NCBI RefSeq assembly: GCF_023701695.1 | Contig: NZ_JAJOZC010000001.1 | Location: 3,905,894-3,969,893 of the forward strand | Length of the DNA: 64,000 nt | Direction of reading: 5' to 3' | Origin: Streptomyces sp. RKAG290 | GTDB lineage: Bacteria > Actinomycetota > Actinomycetes > Streptomycetales > Streptomycetaceae | Shown here: positions 33,985 through 42,449 of the stretch, in pieces | How positions within the stretch are numbered: position 1 is the first letter of the stretch | How the letters are laid out: every line of letters begins with the position of its first letter | Position numbers and translations under genes: made by a program | The notes under the pieces: generated by a model | Seen by the model: only the letters and a program-made list of their open reading frames with translations | What the model was told of the DNA's origin: nothing | The model's database searches: none

Positions 33985-35263
33985 GTCCGGTCTTCACCGA
34001 CGGGGGTGGCGAGCGGGGCGGGCATCCCGAGGGCGAGGAGCGCGGTGTCGTCGTCGAGTCCGTCGCCGAAGCTGGTGAGCAGTGCGGTCAGCGCGGTGAT
34101 CAGGGCTTGTGGTCCAGCCGGCGGCTGGGCGGCGGTGAAGGTGCGCAGGGCGTCGTCCCCGTAGAGCTCGCGAGTGGGGCCGGTGCGGGCCTCCGTGAGG
34201 CCGTCGGTGTAGAGCAGCAGGGTGTCACCTGCGGACAGTTGGGCGTGGGCGGGCGTGAACTGTGCATGGGGCAGCGCGCCGATGAGCATGCCGCCGGGGG
34301 TGGGCAGGAAGTCGGCGCTGCCGTCGGCGCGCTGGATCAGCGCGGCGGGGTGGCCGCCGGAGGCCAGGTGCACGCTGACGTGGTCGCCGCCGGGACGGAG
34401 GACGCCGAATATGGCGGTGCAGTAGCGGGCCTCGCCACTGGCGTACCGCTCGTGCAGCACCGTGTTCAGGGTGGTCAGCACCTTGACGGGGTCTGCATCG
34501 TGCAGGGCGGCCGCCCGCAGTGTGTAGCGGGTCAATGAGGTGACCGCGGCGGCTTGGGGGCCCTTGCCGCACACGTCGCCGAGGAAGAACGCCCAGCGGC
34601 CGGCACCGAGGGGAAGAGGTCGTAGAAGTCTCCGCCGAGCAGGTCCGGAGAGGCGATGTGGTAGTGGGAGCCGGCTTCCAGGCCGGGAACTGCGGGGAGT
34701 TGGGCGGGCAGCAGGCTCTGCTGGAGAACGGCGAGAGCTTCCTGGAGGCGCTCGCGGTCGGCCTCTGCCCGGCGGTGCGCATCTTCAGCCGCCTGACGTC
34801 CGCGCAGCAGCTCGGTCTCGTAGGCGCGGCGGTCGCGGGCGTCGAAGATCGTGGTGCGGACGAGCATCGGCTCTCCGCCATCGCTGGTCTTCACCTTCGA
34901 GGTGACAAGCACCGGCATCCGCTGCCCGGCGGCGGCTTTGATGTCCAGGGCGATACCGCCGGCCTCGCCGTGCATCTGCAGGAGTGGGGCCAAGTGCGTC
35001 TCGTAGTAGAGCTTGCCGCCCACCGTGAGCAGATCGGGAAAACGCATCCGTCCCACCACCTGCCGCCCGGAGAGGCCCAGCCACTCCAGCAGGGTGGTGT
35101 TGATCTTCGCGATGGTGCCGTCCATCAGCGTCGACAGGTAGCCGCACGGAGCCTGCTCGTACAGCTCCTCTGCGCTGTCCTCCAGCAGAGCGGAGAAGGC
35201 CACGTCGGTGGCGTCCACGCGCCTCTGCGTCCTGCCCGGCTCCTGCTCGGTGGGGCCGGTCAT
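33981..35263 (-). pseudogene. PAS-PP2C (SpoIIE-type) phosphatase, RsbP-like, frameshifted
   Basis: From ATG 35263: a PAS-like sensor (~30-150, SAEELYEQAPCGYLSTLMDG, DGTIAKINTTLLEWLG), a short coiled coil (RGRQAAEDAHRRAEADRERL), then the start of a PP2C domain, LLGGDFYDLFP. The frame is lost at the C run on the minus strand (plus-strand G run 34610-34613) and resumes as GDVCGKGPQAAAVTSLTRYT in the other frame to TGA 33981. Inserting one C restores LFPLGAGRWAFFLGDVCGKG. In Bacillus RsbP this enzyme dephosphorylates RsbV under energy stress together with RsbQ. Either a real null mutation or a read error. Confidence 0.88.
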
Positions 35264-36195
35264 CCGGCCACGTCGATGAAGCCGGTGATCGCCTCGGCGG
35301 TGGCCTGCGGGGCGCTCAGCTGCGGGCAGTGCCCCGTCGCGTCCAGTGTGACCAGGCGGCTGCCGGGGATCGCTTCATGGATGTAGGCGCCGACCTCCCG
35401 GGGGGCGATCGCGTCCTGCTCGCATTCCAGGACCAGCGTCGGCACCACCACCGTCCGGAGGTCTTCGCGGCTGTCGGACAAGAACGTCGTGCGGGCGAAG
35501 ACCCGGGCCATGCCGGGGTCGGTCGCGCAGAACGAGGCGGTCAGCTCCTGGCCGAGTTCCGGCCGGTCCGCGTTACCCATGATCACTGGAGCCATCGCCG
35601 CGGACCAGCCCAGGTAGTTCGACTCCAGCGATTCCAACAGCTCATCGATATCGTCCGCGCTGAACCCGCCCCGGTAGCCGTCCTCGTCGATGTAACGGGG
35701 TGACGGAGCCACCATCGCCAGGCGGGAGAACCGCTGTGGTGCCTCGGCCGCTGCGAGCACCCCGACCATGGCGCTGACCGAATGCCCCACGAAGGTGACC
35801 TCCCGCAGGTCCAGCTCCTCGCAGACGTCCAGCACATCGCGGGCGTAGCCCTCCAGCGAGCTGTAGCGCTGCTCACTCCAGGCCGAAGGGTCCGAGCGGC
35901 CGGAGCCCACGTAGTCGAAGAGCACCAGCCGGAAGTCCTTGACCAGCATGGGGACCACGAGGCGCCACATGTTCTGGTCGCAGCCGAATCCGTGCGCCAG
36001 CAGGAGAGTCGGCCCGTCCTCACGGCCGGTGACGGTGACGTTGTTCCTGCGACTGATGTCAACGCCCGGCAGTTTCTCCTCGCCCGGGGCTGGCGGGCCG
36101 ACGCGGCTGCCGGAATCGGCGCCGGAACCGAAAGCGGCGCCGCCGGTCCGGCTCCCGGTGTGTGAATCACGGTCGCCTTTAGGTGTTGCGTTCAT
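35260..36195 (-). CDS. Alpha/beta hydrolase, RsbQ-like
   Basis: 311 residues; GGGAAGG lies 10 bases before ATG 36195. From residue ~49 it follows Bacillus RsbQ closely: RRNNVTVTG, LLLAHGFGCDQNMWR, LFDYVGSGRSD, GYARDVLDVCEELDLREVTF, nucleophile GHSVSA (~135), CEQDAIAP, and GHCPQLS (~288). A 48-residue Gly/Ser-rich N-terminal extension is extra. RsbQ is the co-activator needed for RsbP in energy-stress signalling, and related proteins (D14/KAI2) bind butenolide-type ligands in plants. Its stop overlaps the PAS-PP2C start. Confidence 0.9.
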   Translation of the reverse strand: MNATPKGDRDSHTGSRTGGAAFGSGADSGSRVGPPAPGEEKLPGVDISRRNNVTVTGREDGPTLLLAHGFGCDQNMWRLVVPMLVKDFRLVLFDYVGSGRSDPSAWSEQRYSSLEGYARDVLDVCEELDLREVTFVGHSVSAMVGVLAAAEAPQRFSRLAMVAPSPRYIDEDGYRGGFSADDIDELLESLESNYLGWSAAMAPVIMGNADRPELGQELTASFCATDPGMARVFARTTFLSDSREDLRTVVVPTLVLECEQDAIAPREVGAYIHEAIPGSRLVTLDATGHCPQLSAPQATAEAITGFIDVAG

Positions 36196-36381
36196 TCAGA
36201 ACCTTCCCTGATACGCCACGTATCAAGGAGTTCCCGCAATGGAGGGAAGCGTGGGGAACCACAGGAACGGGCCGAGATAAAATGCCGAAGCCGGCATAAT
36301 GGTGAATTGAATTCGACGTGGAAGCAGATAGCCAGGGTGGCGTGGGTGACGTTATACGGAGTCAGAGCGCACGGGTAAACG

Positions 36382-36585
36382 TCAGGAAGGAGCGATGTTC
36401 TCGGCCGTCGGGCCTTTCTGGCTCGCCGCGATGTCGAAGGTGACCTTCTGGCCTTCGAGCAGCTCATGGGAGTCCTGGGCGGCGATGTTCGAGAAGTGGG
36501 CGAACACGTCGGCGCCGCCACCGTCCTGCTCGATGAAGCCGAAACCCTTGGCTGCGTTGAACCACTTCACGGTGCCGGATGCCAT
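36382..36585 (-). CDS. Cold-shock protein, CspA family
   Basis: 67 residues: MASGTVKWFNAAKGFGFIEQ, then DVFAHFSNI with both RNP motifs (KGFGFI and VFAHF) intact. AAGGAGA precedes the ATG by eight bases. It binds single-stranded RNA/DNA and acts as an RNA chaperone. The upstream 150 bases form an AT-richer leader, as is usual for csp genes. Confidence 0.97.
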   Translation of the reverse strand: MASGTVKWFNAAKGFGFIEQDGGGADVFAHFSNIAAQDSHELLEGQKVTFDIAASQKGPTAENIAPS

Positions 36586-37696
36586 GCCGTATCTCCTTAG
36601 GGCGGTGTGCCGGGCCGTAATGTACGGATACCGGGTCGCCGCGATGATGCCCCGACCGGAAGGTGACCGGAAATGCAAAAGCGCTTCCGGCGGCTTCATA
36701 TACCGTAGGAGGCGCTTGACGTTTGGGAACCACAACTGCAACTTCAAGCGACAGTAGCATGCCATGGGGTGCTCGGTGCGTTAAATATCGCTATTCTGTT
36801 CGTTGGGATAAGAACACTTCCGGTGTGACCCCTTAAACCCTCATGCCGCGGTCATAACTATTGGCCATTTCGGAGCGCAACGTTTCCGGAGGCCGGTGTG
36901 TTCGGGGTTCGCAGGGCACGACCACTGCGGTGCGCGGTACGTACCGTTGCGTCCCGCCTCGCTCTGTCGGTGGCGTTCGTCGGACCGCGGTGCCCAGTGC
37001 ATCAACCGGCCAGGGACGCGCGGAGCCGACGAGTGCTCGACCGCGAGCGGCTGCCGGCGGCCCCACATTCGTTCGCTCCGGCGCCGGAGGGAACTGCCGG
37101 GCGGCACGGCGTGGAGGGGCCCTGGTGCCGATGGCACCAGGGCCCCGAAGGAACTGCTACACCATCTGCCGGCCTCGGAACTGCGCCGGCCTTCTGTTTC
37201 CGCAGACCCGACCTGAACTCTGTCGGGGACGCGGGGATCGCGATTGCTTGACCGGAGACCACCTCACTATCGATGTCCTGCGGTACCCGGGCCCATCGAT
37301 TTCCGCCCGGGCGATCCTGATGGCGCTCAAGTCCTCCGTTCTTTCCCTCTGGACGAACTACTTGCTGAACGGGAACTGCGTACTGCTGGTACTGCGAACT
37401 GCTCACGGCGGCCCCTGATCACTGCGGGCCACCCGGTCCGGTCGTCAGCCCCGTCGCCATCCAGCAACAACCCCGGCTTCGGAACTCCACCACCGCACCG
37501 TCCTGCGAACTGCAACCGCTTGTACCGCCGCCCGGCAGTTCATGCCTGCCAGGCCCTGCTGTTCTCTCTGGCTACGAGAGAAACCATAGCCAGGCCACGA
37601 CTCAATGTCTACTCTCGACAGCACAGATTTCGGTGTGTCTCCCGGTGAGACAGTCGGCCTCAGCCGTCGGAGGGGTGCGAGGCGCACCGCCCCGGT
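36586..37696. other. 1.1-kb gap, no gene supported
   Basis: The first ~200 bases are the csp leader and promoter region. The rest has lower GC and no frame with Streptomyces codon bias. GAACTGC recurs six times between 37088 and 37512 (for example 37091, 37151, 37178, 37397). A stem CTGGCTA...TAGCCAG lies at 37567-37590. Possibly a decayed gene or a noncoding RNA; nothing decisive. Confidence 0.45.
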
Positions 37697-38350
37697 TCAG
37701 TGGTTGTCGCTGCTGCCGGCCCGGCGGAGCCGGTCGGCGTTGTGGGTGATGGCGTCCACGCGGTCCGCGAGGTCGGGGTGGCCGGCCGTGAGGTGTGTAT
37801 GCGTGTCGGCGAGCGGGTTGATGAGGTTGGCGGCGTCGTTGTCGGCGAGGGCGTCGGCGAGGTTTGCCTGGGGTGTGTGGGCAGGCGGCTGGAGGTCGGT
37901 GAGTGCGGTGATCTGGCCCGCGAGCTGTCGCAGGTCGGCGGCGTTTGCCCGGGCCCAGGTGTTGATGGTGCGGTCCGCGGCGCGGCTGTTGCGGGTGGCC
38001 TGTACGCGTTGTTCCCCGGTGGTGCCGGGCGCGCCGGGCCGAACCCGCAGATAGCGCCGTTCTGCCGCCTGGCGGCTGGTGACGCCCAGGGGGTGGGCGA
38101 GGTCGGCCCAGCTGGTGCCGGCGGCGCGGGCCGCTTCGATGAGTCCGGGCTCCCAGCCGGCCAGCTGCTCGCGCAGTTCGCGCAGCATGAGGAGGGCGGC
38201 CAAGGCCTCCTCCGAACTGGCCTGACCGCCCTCTTCGTGTTGCGCCCGGGTGCCCTGGGCGGTGCGGACGGCTTCGTCGATCGTTTTCAGCGCTGCCACG
38301 GCGGCGGAGAAGGAGGAGGTGGGGTCGCTGGGGGGATGGGATGCGTTCAC
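37697..38350 (-). CDS. rheA: RheA-like heat-sensing repressor of hsp18
   Basis: 217 residues from GTG 38350 (AGAAGAGG just upstream); an in-frame ATG at 38377 lies inside the operator region. Predicted all-helical and Ala/Leu/Arg-rich, with SWADLAHPLGVTSRQAAERR as the probable HTH (~85-105). It is divergent from hsp18, and the gap contains two TGTCATC-N5-GATGACA sites, the operator reported for Streptomyces albus RheA. RheA represses hsp18 and its own gene at low temperature and loses DNA binding reversibly on heating. Family name inferred from context plus operator. Confidence 0.8.
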   Translation of the reverse strand: MNASHPPSDPTSSFSAAVAALKTIDEAVRTAQGTRAQHEEGGQASSEEALAALLMLRELREQLAGWEPGLIEAARAAGTSWADLAHPLGVTSRQAAERRYLRVRPGAPGTTGEQRVQATRNSRAADRTINTWARANAADLRQLAGQITALTDLQPPAHTPQANLADALADNDAANLINPLADTHTHLTAGHPDLADRVDAITHNADRLRRAGSSDNH

Positions 38351-38367
38351 TGGACCTCTTCTCGCGC

Positions 38368-38386
38368 TGTCATCCACTGGATGACG
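38368..38386. promoter_or_regulatory. RheA-type operator 1
   Basis: TGTCATC-CACTG-GATGACG: an inverted repeat matching TGTCATC-N5-GATGACA except for the last base. It lies 18 bases upstream of the rheA GTG, so it probably serves autoregulation. Confidence 0.8.
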
Positions 38387-38392
38387 CAGTAC

Positions 38393-38421
38393 TTGTCATC
38401 GTTTGGATGACATGCTACAAC
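38393..38421 (+). promoter_or_regulatory. hsp18 promoter with RheA-type operator 2
   Basis: -35 TTGTCA (38393-38398), 17-base spacer, -10 TACAAC (38416-38421). The perfect operator TGTCATC-GTTTG-GATGACA (38394-38412) covers the -35 and most of the spacer, so bound repressor would block RNA polymerase. Operator centres are 26 bp apart. Confidence 0.82.
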
Positions 38422-38477
38422 GGTGGCACACGAAGCGCATTGGCAGTTTCTGCCAGACCTTTGGAGGTGTTTTCGCG

Positions 38478-38912
38478 ATGTTGATGCGCACTGACCCGTT
38501 CCGCGAACTCGACCGGCTCGCCCAGCAGCTGACGGGTGCGACAGGTACCTGGTCCAGGCCCTCGGCGATGCCGATGGACGCCTACCGGGAGGGCGAGGAG
38601 TACGTGATCGCCCTCGACCTGCCGGGCGTCGCCAAGGACGCGATCGATGTCGATGTCGAGCGGAACATGCTCACCGTCAGGGCCGAGCGGCGCCCGGCGG
38701 CGAGGGCGGACGATGTGCAGATGGAGCTCTCCGAGCGGCCCCTGGGCGTCTTCTCCCGCCAGCTGGTGCTGGCCGACACCCTGGACACCGAGCGCATCAC
38801 AGCCGACTACGACGCAGGGGTGCTGACCCTGCGCATCCCGATCGCCGAGCGCGCCAAGCCCCGCAAGATCTCGATCGGCGGACAGTCCGAGCACAGGGAA
38901 ATCAGCGGCTGA
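38478..38912 (+). CDS. hsp18: Small heat-shock protein HSP18 (Hsp20 family)
   Basis: 144 residues from ATG 38478 with GGAGGT ten bases upstream. The alpha-crystallin domain shows MPMDAYREGEEYVIALDLPG, ERNMLTVRAERRP and the C-terminal GVLTLRIPIAE motif, with an RKISI tail that carries the I-x-I oligomerisation element. It is an ATP-independent holdase that binds unfolding proteins at high temperature. The promoter and operators upstream indicate RheA-type repression. Confidence 0.95.
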   Translation: MLMRTDPFRELDRLAQQLTGATGTWSRPSAMPMDAYREGEEYVIALDLPGVAKDAIDVDVERNMLTVRAERRPAARADDVQMELSERPLGVFSRQLVLADTLDTERITADYDAGVLTLRIPIAERAKPRKISIGGQSEHREISG

Positions 38913-39246
38913 GGAGCCGGCTTCCCGGCCGCGCCGACATCGGAGGACGGGCATCGATCCCTCGCCCCGTCCGATCCCGTCCTCCGCTCTGCGCACCTCG
39001 CGCAGCACCCGTCTGCCGCGCCCTGCACCAGTCCCGGGCCACGACGCCCTCTTCGGCCCGCGAAAGCACCGCTCCCTGATCCGGCCTGATCCGGCCTCTT
39101 CGGCCTGATCCGCGGAAGGGCCCGAGCGCGCCTGGGGCCCGGGAAGCGCGACAGCCTCGCCGGCATCGACCGAGGCGGCCGATGCCCATGTCAGTACTTC
39201 TCCTGCCAGCACACACGCCCTCGTACGAGAAAGGCGATCACTCGCG
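38913..39246. other. Gap between hsp18 and DUF2267 gene
   Basis: 334 bases with no gene. GATCCGGCCT is repeated (39078-39115, three imperfect copies). The hairpin-like tract after hsp18 has no U-run. The ribosome site AAAGGCGA (39229-39236) belongs to the next gene. Confidence 0.4.
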
Positions 39247-39681
39247 ATGTCTCCGCTGCGCGCACCGGCCGCTGCCCGGACGGACATGACGTTTCACCAG
39301 ATGCTGGAAAGAATCCGCTACGAGGGCGCATATCCCACCCGGGAGCGCGCCGAGGACGTCGCGCGCGCCGTGCTGGAGGCCTTGGGCCGTCAGCTCACCG
39401 GCGACGTACGCGTCGACCTCGCCGCCTGCCTTCCCGCCGAGGCCGCCCTTGTCCTCACCAGCCGGACCCCCGACAGCCGGCCCCTCACGGGCTGGGGTTT
39501 CGTCAAGGACCTGGCCGCCCGCACCGGCGGCACGCCCGCGACCACCCGCTGGGACACCGGGGCCGTCCTCGCCGCCGTCGGCCACCTGGCCGGCCCCGGC
39601 CTGCTGGACCGCATCCTCGCCCAGCTCCCGTCCGGATACGCGCTGCTCTTCGGCCGTCCGGAGCTCATCCAGGCCGCATGA
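39247..39681 (+). CDS. DUF2267 protein
   Basis: 144 residues. MTFHQMLERIRYEGAYPTRE then RAEDVARAVLEALGRQLTGD is the typical start of DUF2267 proteins (repeated helical modules with DVARAVLEALG..L). The family is often found near hsp20 genes in actinobacteria, but no activity is known. It ends close to the convergent RsbW-like gene. Confidence 0.8.
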   Translation: MSPLRAPAAARTDMTFHQMLERIRYEGAYPTRERAEDVARAVLEALGRQLTGDVRVDLAACLPAEAALVLTSRTPDSRPLTGWGFVKDLAARTGGTPATTRWDTGAVLAAVGHLAGPGLLDRILAQLPSGYALLFGRPELIQAA

Positions 39682-39810
39682 CCGCTTCCGGGCGGGACCG
39701 TGCGGGGGCCGCCCTCCGGGTGGGGCAGGGGCCGGGCGGCAAGGGGCTCCGGTGATGACCTCGGCGGAGCCCTGTCCGCAGGAGGCCGGGACGGCGGCCC
39801 TCGCCGGGCG

Positions 39811-40227
39811 CTACCGGGTGAGTCGGGCGTGGATGGTCTTGCCGGAAGCGGGCCCGGGGGTGATGGTCAGTTCGCTGGTGAGGCGGCGGACCATGTGCCA
39901 GCCGAAGCCGCCGGTGCCGTAGTTGAGGTCGGGTGCCCGCTCGCGTGGCGGCGCCGGGCTGGGGTCGCTGACCGCGGCGGTCATCGTGACGGGGTCGGCG
40001 GACAGGGTGAGGGTGTAGCGGCCGCCGCCGTGGCGTACGGCGTTGGTGGCGAGTTCGGAGACCACCAGGATGAGCGCGTCCGCCGAGGCCGGGTCCGGGG
40101 CCGGAGTGAGGCTGTCGGTGAAGGCGCGGGCTGACTCGCGGGCCTGGTGGATGCTGTCGGCGCCGGTGCCGCGCACCACGGTCGGTGCGGAATGCCTCGG
40201 TGCCACGGCGATCGTCGTGCTGTTCAT
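39811..40227 (-). CDS. RsbW-like ATP-binding regulatory protein
   Basis: 138 residues from ATG 40227, with GGGGA eight bases upstream; GTG 40242 is an alternative. HATPase_c boxes are clear: N box LILVVSELATNAVRHGGG and G boxes PDLNYGTGGFGWHMVRRL. This is the compact stand-alone type very common in Streptomyces, usually called anti-sigma factor or ATP-binding protein. The likely partner is a STAS protein; one is encoded at 33643 but coupling is not shown. Confidence 0.9.
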   Translation of the reverse strand: MNSTTIAVAPRHSAPTVVRGTGADSIHQARESARAFTDSLTPAPDPASADALILVVSELATNAVRHGGGRYTLTLSADPVTMTAAVSDPSPAPPRERAPDLNYGTGGFGWHMVRRLTSELTITPGPASGKTIHARLTR

Positions 40228-40614
40228 GCGCGTTTCCCCCACCTGCTGTGATCGGACGTGCCGCTCGGGGCAGTCGCAGACAGCCTGAATGCCCGCTCAC
40301 GGCAGCCTTCACACCTTTGGCCGCCGCTCCGGAGCAGTAAGTCCCTGACCTGGGGAAACTCGAACGAGCGCGAACACCGCTCACCGCCTTCGAAGTGCAG
40401 GCGGCGAGTGTCGTCAGCGGCTGTTGACCGGGCGTCGTGGTGGGAAACGCCTGACCGGGGCCTCGCGGTGGAAGCCTCCGACCGGGGCTCGCCCGCTGCT
40501 TCCCGCCGCTCGTACGGACGCGGGGCCGGCGCCGCCCGTCCGGCCGGCCCCGGCCCCGCGTCCGTACCCCGGCAGTGTCCGCCGCAGCTGCCGCGTGCCT
40601 CCCCAGGCGGGAGG
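40228..40614. other. Gap before LuxR-like gene
   Basis: 387 bases with no gene. The part next to 40228 should hold the RsbW-like gene's promoter. GCGGTGGAAGCC/ACGGGGC motifs recur but I see no defined site. Confidence 0.35.
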
Positions 40615-41106
40615 TCAGCGATGAACTCCCGTTCCGCTGAAGGGGTGAGACGGCTTCCCGGTGTGCGATTCGTCGAGCAGGCCGTACCGCCACCCGAGTG
40701 TGACCAGGTGGGCGTCGTGGGAGGCGCCCATGCGGAGCCGGAGAGCGCGGAGCCGCTCCCTCGCCGCGTCCCGTGACAACTGGCAGGCGTGGGCGATCTC
40801 TTGGAGGGATGCGCCGCTGGAGACGAGACGCACGATGCACGCCTCCGCCTCCGAGAAGGTGCCGTCGAACTCGGCGGGTTCGGGGCGGTCGAGCTGCCCG
40901 TTGCAGTACCCGACGTGCGTGAGGGCGGCCCGGCCGCTCACGCCGAGTCTCCGGCTCATGGAGGAGACCTGAACGCTGACCGTGCCCTGGGCGATGCTCA
41001 GCGCCCGGGCGGTCTCCGCAGTGCCGATGCCGCTGGCGATCTTGCCGAGGATCCGGACCTGGGCCGGGGTCAGCCGCGCGGGCACTGCGCCGGGCCGTGC
41101 GGTCAT
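40615..41106 (-). CDS. LuxR-type protein with two HTH motifs
   Basis: 163 residues. First HTH at ~10-65: LTPAQVRILGKIASGIGTAE then TARALSIAQGTVSVQVSSMS. A second, more diverged HTH-like unit is at ~84-140: FSEAEACIVRLVSSGASLQE then IAHACQLSRDAARERLRALR. No sensory domain. Two recognition helices in one small protein are uncommon. It sits just past the end of the conservon's last gene, on the same strand. Confidence 0.7.
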   Translation of the reverse strand: MTARPGAVPARLTPAQVRILGKIASGIGTAETARALSIAQGTVSVQVSSMSRRLGVSGRAALTHVGYCNGQLDRPEPAEFDGTFSEAEACIVRLVSSGASLQEIAHACQLSRDAARERLRALRLRMGASHDAHLVTLGWRYGLLDESHTGKPSHPFSGTGVHR

Positions 41107-41214
41107 GGTCGGACCTGTCCGTTCTGCTGAAGTACGTCGGTGGGCTGGAGGGGGCCGTGGTGGCGAGTGGGGCCGGGCTGCCGGGCCGCATTCGCCACCT
41201 GCCGGTGGTCGTGG

Positions 41215-42449
41215 TCAGGCGGTGATCTTCTGCTTGCCGAGCTGCACCGGCATGGCCCTCAGACCGCTGGAGATGAACGACTCGACGGGCTGCAGCTCCT
41301 CGTCGGGTACTGCCAGGTCCAGGTCGGGGAACCGCTCGAAGAGCGCCGGGAGGGCGATGCGGGCTTCCAGGCGGGCGAGGGGGCGCCGATGCAGAGGTGC
41401 ACACCGTGGCCGAAGGCCAGGTGGCCCTGGAGGTCTCGGGTGATGTCGAAGTCGGCTGCGTCGGTGCCGTGGTACTCCGGGTCGCGGCCGGCGGCGGCGT
41501 ACGCGGGCAGGATCGCCTCGCCCTTGGCGATCGTCTGCCCGTCGGGGAGGGCGATGTCGTCGACGGCGTAACGCAGGGGCAGGTTGGCCACGCTCGGCGC
41601 CCAGCGCAGGGTCTCCTCGATGACGTCGTTCCAGGAGGCGCCGCCCGTGCGGACGAGCTTGAGCTGATCGGGGTGGGTGAGCAGGGCGTGGACCGCGTTG
41701 CCGATGAGGTTGACGGTGGTTTCAAAGCCCGCGGCGATCACGAGCAGCAGGGTGTAGAGGAGTTCGTCCTCGCTCAGGCGGGTGCCGTCGTCGTCGCGCG
41801 TGGTGGTCAGGACGCTGGTCATGTCGTCGCCGGGCGAGGTGCGCTTGAGCGCGATCAGCTCGGCGAGCAGGGTGTGGATGCCCTGCCAGGTGGCTGCGGC
41901 CACCTCGGGGGTGACGGTGGTGTCGAAGATCCGCTCGATGAGCTCCGCGGTGCGCGGCTGCATCTCCTCGGGAATCCCGAAGAGCTCGCAGATGACCTGC
42001 ATGGGCAGCGGATGGGCGTACATGGCGCGCAGATCGACGGGCTGGTCGTCCGGCGCCGCCGCCATGTTCTCTATGAGCGCGTTGCTGATCTTCTCGATGC
42101 GGGGTGCGAGCGCCTCGGTGCGGCGGGCGGTGAACGCCGGGGCGACGAGCTTGCGCAGCCGGCGGTGGTCCGTGCCGTAGGCGGTGAACATGTTGTCCAC
42201 GCCGATCCAGGTGTGGAGCCAGGAGTCCGGCCGCACTTCCCCGCGCTGCCAGGTGGGCCAGTGCTTGCGGGGGTCCTTGCTCACCCGGTCGTCCGTGAGC
42301 AGCTCCTTGATCAGGAGATGGCTGGTGACGGCCCAGGCCGGGGTGCCGCCGGGCAGCGTCACGCGGGATGCGGCGCCGCGGCTCCTGAGGAGTGCGGCTT
42401 CTGCGTGGATGTCGCGTCCGGTGGGGTCGATGTCGTAGGGCTGGTCCAT
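41215..42449 (-). pseudogene. Cytochrome P450, CYP154-like (conservon), frameshifted
   Basis: From ATG 42449 (AGGAG upstream): complete P450 with I-helix LLVIAAGFETTVNL, ExxR in DVIEETLRWAPSV, and haem loop HLAFGHGVHLCIGAP. One C is missing in the run after GCG (plus strand G run 41379-41383); restoring it gives LARLEARIALPALFERFPDL and a normal C-terminus ending at TGA 41215. As written the frame ends at 41259. P450s of this position in Streptomyces conservons are CYP154 types that hydroxylate hydrophobic substrates. It overlaps the upstream P450 gene by ~90 bases. Confidence 0.88.

Noticed and set aside
36861..37418. Plus-strand frame of 185 codons upstream of rheA
   Set aside because: Codon third positions are not GC-biased, there is no ribosome site and no recognisable domain.
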